Positions 1 to 7,710 of a stretch of DNA of 10,404 bases are shown one piece after another. Each line of letters begins with the position of its first letter. Within the stretch, counting starts at the first letter, position 1. The stretch lies in NCBI GenBank assembly GCA_964626275.1, contig CAZVCZ010000055.1, positions 1-10,404 on the forward strand. The letters run 5' to 3'. The notes below the pieces were generated by a model, which was not told the origin of the DNA, did not search any database, and saw only the letters and a list, made by a program, of their open reading frames with translations. The stretch is from M55B157 sp964626275 (GTDB lineage Bacteria; Actinomycetota; Actinomycetes; S36-B12). Both the position numbers and the translations under genes were made by a program.

Positions 1-1
1 G

Positions 2-1324
2 CCCAATCACACGAGCAGCGAACACTCCTGGTTCGTCGAAGCACTGCAGACTCCCCCCGGCACCGGAATCTGGAGTCGCTACCACTGCGTGCGGGGGCGA
101 GGCCCGAACGGGGAGGAACCACCCAATGACTGGCTCAGCGTCTTCGGCGGATTGGCCTGGACGCAGATCCCGGATCCGAGCACCGGAGAGCCCAGCGGCT
201 GGTGGTATCTCCACCTGTTCGATTCCGCCCAGCCGGATCTGAACTGGAACGACCCGGAGGTCTGGAATGAGCATGAGCGGGTGCTGCGCCACTGGTTCGA
301 CCGCGGAGTCGACGGGTTCCGGATCGATGTCGCTCACGGGCTGGTGAAGACCGAGGGCTATCCAGATTCGGGAGAGCACCCGGACATGTACGGACTGGAG
401 AACGAGGTGCTTGTTCTCCCGCAGTGGGATCAGCCGGGAGTGCACGACATCTACCGCGCCTGGCGTCGGGTCGCAGACTCCTACGATCCACCGCGCGTAT
501 TCTGCGGCGAGGTCGTCGTGGCGACACCGGAATCCCACTCGATGTACCTCCGCCCCGATGAGTTGCACACGGCCTTCAACTTCCACTATCTGCGTAGCCG
601 TTGGGAGGCAGCGCACCTGCGCGAGGTGATCGACCACTCCCTGGAGACCGCTGCACAGGTGGGGGCGCCCTGCACCTGGGTGTTGAGCAACCACGACATC
701 CGCCGGCATGCGACGCGACTGGCGCCAGAGACTGGCGACGATGTCGCTGATGCGACTCGCGGATTGGCGCGGGCGCGTGCGGCAAGCCTGATCATGCTGG
801 CCCTGCCCGGCTCTGCCTACCTGTATCAGGGCGAGGAGCTTGGGCTGCCCGAGGTCGTGGATATCCCCGACGACAAGCGCGAGGATCCGACCTTCCACCG
901 GACCAATGGCGAGGTCGTCGGCCGCGATGGCTGTCGAGTCCCCATCCCCTGGCGCACCACCGGTGCGTCCTTCGGCTTTTCCGACACGGGGGCGTCCTGG
1001 CTTCCTCAACCGGAGTACTTCGGCGAACTCAGCGTCGAGGCGCAGACGGGCGCGGCAGGATCCACCCTTGAGATGTATCGCGAAGCGCTTCGTCTACGTC
1101 ACCAGTTGAGTCTGGGTGAGGGAACTCTCTCGTGGCTGGACTCCCCCGAGGACACCCTGGCCTTCACCATCAACAACGTCACCGTCGTCGCCGCCATGGG
1201 CGAGCAATCCCTCGCCTGGCCGGCCGCTGAACTCCTCCTGGCCAGTTCCCCCGACGTGGTGATCGTCGATGGCCAGGTGACCCTGCCCCCCGACACCGCC
1301 GCCTGGATCAGCGGACGACGGTGA
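2..1324 (+). CDS. aglA: Alpha-glucosidase, GH13 family, 5'-truncated by the window edge
   Basis: The reading frame is open from base 2, so the 5' end lies outside the window; the visible 440 residues are the C-terminal part. This is a retaining glycoside hydrolase that releases glucose from alpha-glucosides, probably in the cytoplasm. The first visible residues, PNHTSSEHSWF, are the end of conserved region I. Region II is GFRIDVAHG, with the nucleophile Asp encoded at 326-328. The general acid/base is the Glu of VFCGEVV at 509-511. Region IV is LSNHDIRRHATR, with the transition-state Asp at 695-697. The stretch LPGSAYLYQGEELGLPEV and a short beta-rich C-terminal domain also fit oligo-1,6-/alpha-glucosidases. 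Exact substrate (maltose, isomaltose, sucrose or trehalose type) cannot be read from sequence. Its 3' end overlaps the converging minus-strand gene by 17 bases. The equivalent M. tuberculosis gene, by order, is Rv2471 (aglA). Confidence 0.92.
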   Translation, partial: PNHTSSEHSWFVEALQTPPGTGIWSRYHCVRGRGPNGEEPPNDWLSVFGGLAWTQIPDPSTGEPSGWWYLHLFDSAQPDLNWNDPEVWNEHERVLRHWFDRGVDGFRIDVAHGLVKTEGYPDSGEHPDMYGLENEVLVLPQWDQPGVHDIYRAWRRVADSYDPPRVFCGEVVVATPESHSMYLRPDELHTAFNFHYLRSRWEAAHLREVIDHSLETAAQVGAPCTWVLSNHDIRRHATRLAPETGDDVADATRGLARARAASLIMLALPGSAYLYQGEELGLPEVVDIPDDKREDPTFHRTNGEVVGRDGCRVPIPWRTTGASFGFSDTGASWLPQPEYFGELSVEAQTGAAGSTLEMYREALRLRHQLSLGEGTLSWLDSPEDTLAFTINNVTVVAAMGEQSLAWPAAELLLASSPDVVIVDGQVTLPPDTAAWISGRR

Positions 1325-2011
1325 GGCTGGTGCGATCGAGCGCACCGGGGACTCGCACGTAGATCTGTCCGCGCACCGTCGTCAATCTCTTCCATCCGGT
1401 CCGGGTGGTCGCCGCGATCCGGGAACTGTCCGCGGTAAGCATGCCGAGCATCCGCGCGGTGTGGAGCACCCGCATGGGGAGCCCACCGAAGGATGGCCGG
1501 GCCCAGATCTCCTCGGCCAGGGCATCTGCGTCTACCGCAGACACCGACCGTGCCTTGAATTCCGCAATCGCCGCCTCGACCTCGGGCATGACGTCGCCCG
1601 CCACTCCCTGCAGCGGCAGGTGCCAGCCATCGCCGGGAGGCAGCACGGCGAGGTNNNNNNNNNNTCATCGTGGTCCGCTGTCATCACCATGGTGGCGAGG
1701 TCGGCGGTGCCGGGGACAGGGTCGGGGAGCATCAAGGTCACCGCACCCGCCTCGGGTTCACCGAAACCCATCTGCGCTGCAGGAATCGTCATGTCGGCTG
1801 TTGCAGCGGAGCCCATCAGCGGGAGTTGCACATAGCTCAAAACTCCGGTCGGTGGTGCCGCAAAGACACCCAGGCGATCCGTCTCGATGATCAGCCGCAC
1901 CGTTGCGCGCGCGTTCCAGCGCAACTGTCGGGCGAGATGGGACTGAAGGAGTCGCGCTTCGCGTTCGGGCAGGCCAAGGGAGGAGGTGGTCACCGTCGCC
2001 GGACCGTTCAC
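1308..2011 (-). CDS. Conserved actinobacterial protein of unknown function (Rv2474c-like by position), interrupted by an assembly gap
   Basis: I do not recognise a domain. The start is the GTG at 2011-2009, which overlaps the TGA of the thioesterase gene (GTGA) and is preceded by AGGAGG-like bases. The first part encodes about 115 residues (NGPATVTTSSLGLPEREARL..., to VMTADHD). After the ten-N run it resumes as LAVLPPGDGWHLPLQGVAGD and ends with GALDRTSLTVVR. The two parts lie in different frames only because the N run has an arbitrary length; both have actinobacterial codon use. The total of about 231 residues plus the gap is close to what I recall for Rv2474c of M. tuberculosis, which also sits downstream of a thioesterase-like gene near aglA. 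The protein looks soluble and has no signal peptide. Alternatively the gene could be genuinely frameshifted, which only gap closure can decide. Confidence 0.72.
1655..1664. other. Assembly gap of ten N inside a gene
   Basis: Ten N lie inside the Rv2474c-like gene. For the flanking coding frames to join, the true missing length must be 2 modulo 3, and ten is 1 modulo 3. The run is therefore probably a fixed-size scaffold placeholder rather than ten unread bases. Confidence 0.9.
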
Positions 2012-2427
2012 AACTCCTCCTTCTCCTCCTCGCGCAAGCCACCCTCGAGCCAATGCCTTACTTCCTTGCTCATCGGCTTGGACTTCTCCGTAGCCCGATC
2101 GAAGAACACCATCACCGTGCTCGCTCGGGCTGCGAGCGTGCCATCGCTGTCCCAGACGATCGCCGCCACAGTGAAGGACGACGTGCCGATCTTGTCGATC
2201 CACGTCTCCACGATCACTGGTTCGACACCGCCGGGCAGCGGAGCGATGTAGTCGATCTCCTGGTGCGCCACCACCAGGGGAGCCGCCTCTACTTTCTCGC
2301 GCCCCAACAAGGTCAGCAACCTGAGACGGGATTCCTGGAGGTAGTCGTAGTACACGACGTTGTTCACGTGCCCCAGGAGGTCTAGGTCAGAAAACCGCCG
2401 CTCGATGGGGATGCGATGGACTGCCAC
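2008..2427 (-). CDS. Acyl-CoA thioesterase, hotdog fold (4HBT family)
   Basis: The 139-residue protein has the length and signature of a single-hotdog thioesterase that hydrolyses acyl-CoA thioesters in the cytoplasm. The N-terminal motif RRFSDLDLLGHVNN (residues 10-23) matches the family pattern RxxDxDxxGHVNN, with Asp16 the likely catalytic acid and Asn22 nearby. It is followed by a long helix (YYDYLQESRLRLL) and the usual beta strands (VVAHQEIDYIAPL, VIVETWIDKIGTSSFTV). The C-terminus is a charged tail, REEEKEEL. The GTG start at 2427 lies nine bases after the ettA stop, so the two are probably cotranscribed. Its last four bases overlap the next start. M. tuberculosis has a comparable gene, Rv2475c, in the same position. 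The acyl chain it prefers cannot be inferred. Confidence 0.88.
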   Translation of the reverse strand: MAVHRIPIERRFSDLDLLGHVNNVVYYDYLQESRLRLLTLLGREKVEAAPLVVAHQEIDYIAPLPGGVEPVIVETWIDKIGTSSFTVAAIVWDSDGTLAARASTVMVFFDRATEKSKPMSKEVRHWLEGGLREEEKEEL

Positions 2428-2436
2428 GCCCGTCGC

Positions 2437-4134
<1,698 letters not shown>

Positions 4135-4142
4135 GAGGCGCG

Positions 4143-4148
4143 ACCCTA
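4143..4148 (-). promoter_or_regulatory. Candidate -10 element for leaderless ettA transcript
   Basis: Read on the minus strand this is TAGGGT, a fit to the actinobacterial TANNNT -10 pattern, followed by exactly eight bases and then the GTG of ettA. That spacing would put the transcription start on or next to the GTG. No convincing Shine-Dalgarno sequence and no clear -35 element are visible, which fits leaderless transcription. The same arrangement recurs upstream of the gene starting at 10212. Confidence 0.45.
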
Positions 4149-4203
4149 CCCCGTTCCCCGTCGAACCGACGAATCCATGGCTGCCCAAGATGCGCCCGGA
4201 GAC

Positions 4204-4215
4204 GAGGAGGAGGAG
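4204..4215 (+). promoter_or_regulatory. Strong ribosome binding site of the Brp/Blh-type gene
   Basis: GAGGAGGAGGAG lies ten bases before the ATG at 4226. It decides the start: the frame is open back to 4097, but the earlier start codons lie inside or against the divergent ettA 5' end, and the ATG at 4190 has no such site upstream. Confidence 0.7.
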
Positions 4216-4225
4216 CATCGTCTTC

Positions 4226-5194
4226 ATGGTCAGCCTGGCGCCTCCGCGGGTCCTCCCGCTCCCCGAGACGGGCACTGCTCGCGCGGTGCTCATCATCGGT
4301 CCGGTCGCCGCCGGCCTGGCGATCCTCGCCAGCCTGCTCGGACAGGTGCCCTCAACGACCCTTGAGGTCCCCGGCTGGGCTCTCGCGGTCGCGATCATTG
4401 CGCTCGCGGTGGGCATCCCCCACGGCGCGGTCGATCACCTCATGCTGCCGCGACTGCCCCGCGGATCACGGCTCCTCGGCCTCGCCGCGGCCTACCTCGC
4501 GATCGCCGCCGCCGCTACCGCCGCAATCCTCATCGCTCCCGGACCCGCCTTCGTCGTCGTCATCGCCATGACGGTGTGGCATTTCGGCAGCGGCGATGTC
4601 GAGGCGTGGCGCACCCTCACCGGTGACCCGGCTCGTCCCCGTGGCTGGCAGCGCCTCGTCTTGATCATCGCCGCGGGTGGCGCACCGGTCGTGCTGCCGC
4701 TGACCTCACCCGCCGCCATGACCACCCTCGCCACCCTGCACCCCTCGCTGGGATCGGTCTGGTCGGCCCCGGGCACGACTGTCCTTCGCGTGATCGTGCT
4801 CGCCGCCGTCGTGATCGCCGCCATCATGCTCCTGCAGGCGGCCCGCCCCATGGCCGCGATCCACCTGGGCATCCTCGCCGCACTCGGCATCTTCGCCTCG
4901 CCGCTCCTCGCCTTCGCGGTGTACTTCGGCGCGTGGCATGCCCTCCGCCACACCGCGCGGCTCGCGGAACTGCGCTACGGAACGCTGACCTGGGCGGGCA
5001 TCGGGCGCATCACGGCGCTGGGCCTACCCGCTCTCATCGCCACGGTCATCGCCGTGGGCGTCCTTGTCGTCATGACCGGTTCGCTCGATGCCCTGGCGCC
5101 ATGGCTGTTCGTGGGCCTCGCGGTCGTGTGGGGCCTGACCGTTCCGCACATGACGCTGGTCGAGTGGTTCGACCGTCGCCGTTTCCGGCTCTGA
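4226..5194 (+). CDS. blh: Beta-carotene 15,15'-dioxygenase, Brp/Blh family
   Basis: This 322-residue integral membrane protein matches the Brp/Blh family, iron enzymes that cleave beta-carotene centrally into two retinal molecules. All family histidine motifs are present: GIPHGAVDHL (63-72, His66), VWHFGSGD (117-124, His119), YFGAWHALRHT (233-243, His238 and His242) and VPHMTLVEWFDRR (306-318, His308). About eight hydrophobic segments are seen, around 21-40, 50-66, 84-105, 107-120, 145-160, 187-205, 211-233, 264-284 and 289-306. The start at 4226 is set by a strong ribosome binding site. The gene diverges from ettA across 91 bases and converges on the aconitase X small subunit gene with four bases between stops. 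No rhodopsin or carotenoid biosynthesis gene is in the window, so the use of retinal here (rhodopsin cofactor or other) is inference. Confidence 0.88.
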   Translation: MVSLAPPRVLPLPETGTARAVLIIGPVAAGLAILASLLGQVPSTTLEVPGWALAVAIIALAVGIPHGAVDHLMLPRLPRGSRLLGLAAAYLAIAAAATAAILIAPGPAFVVVIAMTVWHFGSGDVEAWRTLTGDPARPRGWQRLVLIIAAGGAPVVLPLTSPAAMTTLATLHPSLGSVWSAPGTTVLRVIVLAAVVIAAIMLLQAARPMAAIHLGILAALGIFASPLLAFAVYFGAWHALRHTARLAELRYGTLTWAGIGRITALGLPALIATVIAVGVLVVMTGSLDALAPWLFVGLAVVWGLTVPHMTLVEWFDRRRFRL

Positions 5195-5198
5195 TCGG

Positions 5199-5618
5199 CT
5201 AAGGGAGTGTGACGAGCGCAGCGTCACCCTCCATGACGATCGCCACGGTCGTTCCGTCCTCTATCAGCTCATAGTCCTCGGGGCTCACCACCGCGATCGG
5301 CACCTGCGTTCCGTACAGCTCCGCGGCCACCAGCGCGCCGGTGGCGATGATGCCGTCGGGTTCGGTGAGGATGATGCCCGCCGGTGCGAGGCCGAGGCGG
5401 ATCAGCTCGGCGAGCACATAGGTGCCTGAACTCGAACCACGGCCGGTGCGCATCACCAGCACCCGGTCGGTGACCGTCGCCCCGTGTTGAGGGTGGTGGA
5501 CGTCGATGATCGTGCCCTCCGGCCCGATCCCACCCCAGAACGACACCGGCTCGTCGAGCTTGATCACGGCGGCCTGCGCTTCGCCCGAGGTGACCCGGGT
5601 TCCGGTGATGGTGGTCAC
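5199..5618 (-). CDS. Aconitase X small (swivel, DUF126) subunit
   Basis: The 139-residue protein is the small subunit of a two-protein aconitase X dehydratase. Known members dehydrate cis-3-hydroxy-L-proline in bacteria or mevalonate 5-phosphate in archaea. Diagnostic stretches are EPVSFWGG (23-30), GTIIDVHHPQHG (35-46), GRGSSSGTYVLAELIR (59-74) and LAPAGIIL (77-84). The serine cluster after GRG is the part of this subunit thought to reach the active site. The segment after SFWGG reads IGPEGTIID, one residue shorter than the DPxTGxIID form I recall. The GTG start at 5618 overlaps the TGA of the large subunit gene (GTGA), so translation is probably coupled. The frame is open upstream to 5858, but that part is antiparallel noise within the large subunit gene. 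The substrate is not decided by sequence alone. Confidence 0.88.
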   Translation of the reverse strand: MTTITGTRVTSGEAQAAVIKLDEPVSFWGGIGPEGTIIDVHHPQHGATVTDRVLVMRTGRGSSSGTYVLAELIRLGLAPAGIILTEPDGIIATGALVAAELYGTQVPIAVVSPEDYELIEDGTTVAIVMEGDAALVTLP

Positions 5619-6949
5619 GTGAACAACTCCCGGTTCCATTCGATGCGCCCCGTCGTCGCTGAAGTCACGCATTCGTTCAACGTGGCAAGCACGACGTCGA
5701 TGCCGAGATTGCCCGGCGCGTAGTGCGCCCACTTCCCGGAGTTCGTCATGACCGCGCGGGTGCCCGGCCGCAGGATCGAGGTGACATAGGTGCAGGTGTC
5801 GAGCACGAAGGTCACTCCCCACTCCTCGAGTGGCGCGATGATCCCGCGTCGCTCGCATTCGGCGAACACCGAGCGACCGGTGGAGATGTAGAACGCGACA
5901 CCCTCGGCGAGCGGCGGTCCGCCGATGATGGCGTCATAGGCCTCGACGATCTCGTCGACCGAGGCGTGCGGGGTGCCGAGGCTCACCGCATCGAGGCGCT
6001 CCTCGCGGGCCGTCGACAACTCCTGACGGGCCGCATTGAGTCGCTGTGCGGTGATGTGGTGCACGGGAGCGTCGGTATTCGGGCCCAGCGCCGCCTCAAG
6101 GGTCGGGGCCTCGGGTGTGCGCCCGACGACATGGAAGAGCGCGACTCCCCCGGACGATGCCGCCGCCGCACCGACCGCCTTCAGCGCGTCCTCGCTCACA
6201 TCGGCGGGAAGGCCGACGAACACGGGATTGGCCGTGGTCGCGATTGCTCCGGCGAGATAGCCGAGAACGGGATAGGTGACGTCGAGGGCGAGTGTTTCCT
6301 CCGACAGGCTCGTGCAATCCAGGACCACATCGCCGTAGCGGTGCTCATCGAGGTGTAACCCACCTGCCGGTGCCTTGCCCGTGATGGCTGCAGCGAGATC
6401 GACGAAATCCCCGTATCGATCCGTCCTCGCGCCCAGGACGGAGTTGGCGAACACGATCGCGTTCGACTCCGCCCAGGCGATGTGGCGACCCACCTCGGGG
6501 CGGGAATCCATCTGGTACGGCGCACAGGTCCACGTCTGGCGACACCCGAGATCGACATAGGCCTGCATGAGATCCCGTCCACCTTGCGCGACCCACTTCT
6601 CCCGCTCGGTGTTCTGCAGGATGAGAGTGGGGTGGATGAGGTCTACCGAGCCCACGTTCACAGTCGTCGGGACAGCGACCTTCCCACCGAGTTCGACCAT
6701 CTTCTGGGCGTAGTCCAATCCTGCCTGGCCGTAGAAGATGCACCCATCGATGTGGACGGAATCGATGTCGACGAGCTGCTGCGCGCCGCGGATTCGGCCG
6801 ATCTCGGTCACGATGCGCATCGATAGGGCCACCGCAGGTCCCTGCTCCCCCGCCAGCATGGCCTGCTCCTCGGGAGTCAGGGTCAGTGTCACCCGCGCAA
6901 CACTAGCCATCACTCCCCGGACGGCCATCACTCCCCGGACGGCGATCAC
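5615..6949 (-). CDS. Aconitase X catalytic (large) subunit
   Basis: This is the catalytic subunit of an aconitase X family dehydratase, a cytoplasmic enzyme with a bound iron or iron-sulfur centre. Counting from the ATG at 6910 (431 residues), the family stretches are SVHIDGCIFYG (51-61), TTVNVGSVDLIHP (82-94), TCAPYQ (128-133), ESNAIVFANSVLGARTDRYG (148-167), GTPHASVDEI (312-321), DTCTYV (371-376) and TNSGKWAHYAPGN (389-401). Cys57, Cys129 and Cys373 are candidate metal ligands. The start is uncertain: GTG at 6949, GTG or ATG within the next repeat, and ATG at 6910 all lie in frame inside three 18-bp tandem repeats. The shortest version begins MASVARVTLTLTPEEQAML and has the usual family N-terminus. 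The gene follows the ssb-like gene by about 18 bases and probably shares its transcript. Known family functions are cis-3-hydroxyproline and mevalonate-5-phosphate dehydration; the former is commoner in bacteria. Confidence 0.9.
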   Translation of the reverse strand: MIAVRGVMAVRGVMASVARVTLTLTPEEQAMLAGEQGPAVALSMRIVTEIGRIRGAQQLVDIDSVHIDGCIFYGQAGLDYAQKMVELGGKVAVPTTVNVGSVDLIHPTLILQNTEREKWVAQGGRDLMQAYVDLGCRQTWTCAPYQMDSRPEVGRHIAWAESNAIVFANSVLGARTDRYGDFVDLAAAITGKAPAGGLHLDEHRYGDVVLDCTSLSEETLALDVTYPVLGYLAGAIATTANPVFVGLPADVSEDALKAVGAAAASSGGVALFHVVGRTPEAPTLEAALGPNTDAPVHHITAQRLNAARQELSTAREERLDAVSLGTPHASVDEIVEAYDAIIGGPPLAEGVAFYISTGRSVFAECERRGIIAPLEEWGVTFVLDTCTYVTSILRPGTRAVMTNSGKWAHYAPGNLGIDVVLATLNECVTSATTGRIEWNRELFT

Positions 6950-6960
6950 TCCCCGGACGG
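6907..6960. repeat. Three tandem 18-bp repeats spanning the aconitase X start region
   Basis: The plus-strand unit CCATCACTCCCCGGACGG occurs at 6907-6924 and 6925-6942, and with one change (CGATCACTCCCCGGACGG) at 6943-6960. On the minus strand each copy gives CCGTCCGGGGAGTGATSG, that is, a GGGGAG Shine-Dalgarno-like core followed at once by GTG and ATG (ATC in the copy nearest ssb). Eighteen bases are six codons, so every copy keeps the same frame and adds the residues AVRGVM. Confidence 0.95.
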
Positions 6961-6967
6961 TTGCCGA

Positions 6968-7441
6968 TCAGGCCACCTGCGCGTCGCGCTCCATCACGTC
7001 GGCGACCTCCTGCAGCGCCCGCTCCTCCTGTCGAATGGCCGCGGCACCCTTGTTCATGCGGAACTGGGTGGCTCCGCGGGACAGGTCCGGCCCCACCGTG
7101 CTGGCGATGATCTCGAAGTACGTGACCGTCCGCACGGACCCCGAACCCTGTGCCTCTCCACCTCCCTGACTGTCGACGACCTCCACGGTGTTCGAGCGCA
7201 ATCGGCCGCTGACGACCACCGGTGACCCCTTGCTCACCGACTCCACGACATTCTCCGCCAGCGTCCCGAAGCAGATGACGTCGATGAAGACTGTGTCCCC
7301 ATTCACCCAGGTGCCATCCGGCTCACGGCGGCGCTGGGTGTTCGCCAGCCGGATGATGGTGCGGGACTTCTTGCCGTTGCCCCCGCTGAATCGCGGATCG
7401 AACACGACGTTGCCGTTCATGGTGATCTCGTTGATGTTCAT
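6968..7441 (-). CDS. ssb: Single-stranded DNA-binding protein, Ssb paralogue (Rv2478c-like)
   Basis: The 157-residue protein is a single OB-fold Ssb that would bind single-stranded DNA during replication, repair or uptake. Visible family features are the N-terminal strand ITMNGNVVFDPRF (6-18), RTIIRLANTQRRR (27-39), TVFIDVICFGTLAENV (50-65) and VSKGSPVVVSGRLRSN (69-84). A Gly/Ser-rich loop (93-101) comes before the last strand YFEIIASTVGPDL. The C-terminal part is helical and charged, and ends ERDAQVA. It lacks the acidic DDDIPF-type tip with which the main replication Ssb recruits partners, so this is probably the second Ssb. The ATG at 7441 has GGGAGG six bases upstream. It heads a likely operon with the two aconitase X genes. 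M. tuberculosis has a comparable gene, Rv2478c, near ettA. Confidence 0.88.
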   Translation of the reverse strand: MNINEITMNGNVVFDPRFSGGNGKKSRTIIRLANTQRRREPDGTWVNGDTVFIDVICFGTLAENVVESVSKGSPVVVSGRLRSNTVEVVDSQGGGEAQGSGSVRTVTYFEIIASTVGPDLSRGATQFRMNKGAAAIRQEERALQEVADVMERDAQVA

Positions 7442-7447
7442 CTGCAG

Positions 7448-7453
7448 CCTCCC
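7448..7453 (-). promoter_or_regulatory. Ribosome binding site of the Ssb-like gene
   Basis: Read on the minus strand this is GGGAGG, followed by six bases (CTGCAG) and then the ATG at 7441. It fixes the start of the Ssb-like gene. Confidence 0.75.
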
Positions 7454-7471
7454 GTGGGCCAGGTCCAGGAT

Positions 7472-7488
7472 GATCCGACGGTCGGATC
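7472..7488. promoter_or_regulatory. Perfect 17-bp palindrome upstream of the Ssb-like gene
   Basis: GATCCGAC, one central base, then GTCGGATC: eight perfect base pairs around a single base, 30 bases upstream of the ssb ATG. Directly downstream on the minus strand is CATCCT, a possible -10 hexamer, so the dyad could be a repressor operator in the promoter. A one-base loop makes an RNA hairpin less natural, although the inner pairs could open to form one. It does not match the actinobacterial LexA box (GAAC-N4-GTTC). The regulator is unknown. Confidence 0.45.
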
Positions 7489-7624
7489 TGCCCCGACCCT
7501 GCGATCGGCCCGTTCATCCCGCCATCACCTCGCCCGGTTCTGTGCACATCCGCCTGAGTTCGAGGCTGGGGAAACACGGGCGCACACCGCTGATGACACA
7601 ATCGACCCCGCAGCAACACCGTAA

Positions 7625-7697
7625 GCGCCCGTAGCTCAACGGATAGAGCAACCGGTTTCTACCCGGTCGGTTGGGGGTTCGAGTCCCTCCGGGCGCG
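7625..7697 (+). tRNA. tRNA-Arg (anticodon UCU)
   Basis: A complete cloverleaf is seen. The acceptor stem GCGCCCG (7625-7631) pairs perfectly with CGGGCGC (7690-7696), with discriminator G7697. The D stem is GCTC/GAGC (7634-7637 and 7646-7649). The anticodon stem ACCGG/CCGGT (7651-7655 and 7663-7667) closes the loop TTTCTAC, giving anticodon TCT at 7658-7660, which reads AGA and AGG. The T stem GGGGG/CCCTC includes one G-T pair, and the T loop is TTCGAGT (7678-7684). CCA is not encoded and must be added after transcription. Its 3' end lies 13 bases from the end of the converging oxidoreductase gene. A possible -10 (CACAAT, 7597-7602) sits upstream, but the evidence for it is weak. Confidence 0.97.
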
Positions 7698-7710
7698 CCT
7701 TCGCCAATCG

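Noticed and set aside
4135..4416. N-terminal extension of ettA in an open frame
   Set aside because: Residues are low-complexity Arg/Ala-rich, homologues start at AEFIFTLAK, and the stretch is antisense to the start of the dioxygenase gene.
5619..5858. N-terminal extension of the aconitase X small subunit
   Set aside because: It lies in another frame of the large subunit gene; the GTGA overlap gives the natural start and family length.
5723..6358. Plus-strand open frame of 211 codons opposite aconitase X
   Set aside because: Composition is that of a high-GC antisense shadow, with no ribosome binding site and no motif.
6907..6960. CRISPR-like direct repeats
   Set aside because: The repeats are contiguous with no spacers, only 18 bases long, and lie across a start codon.
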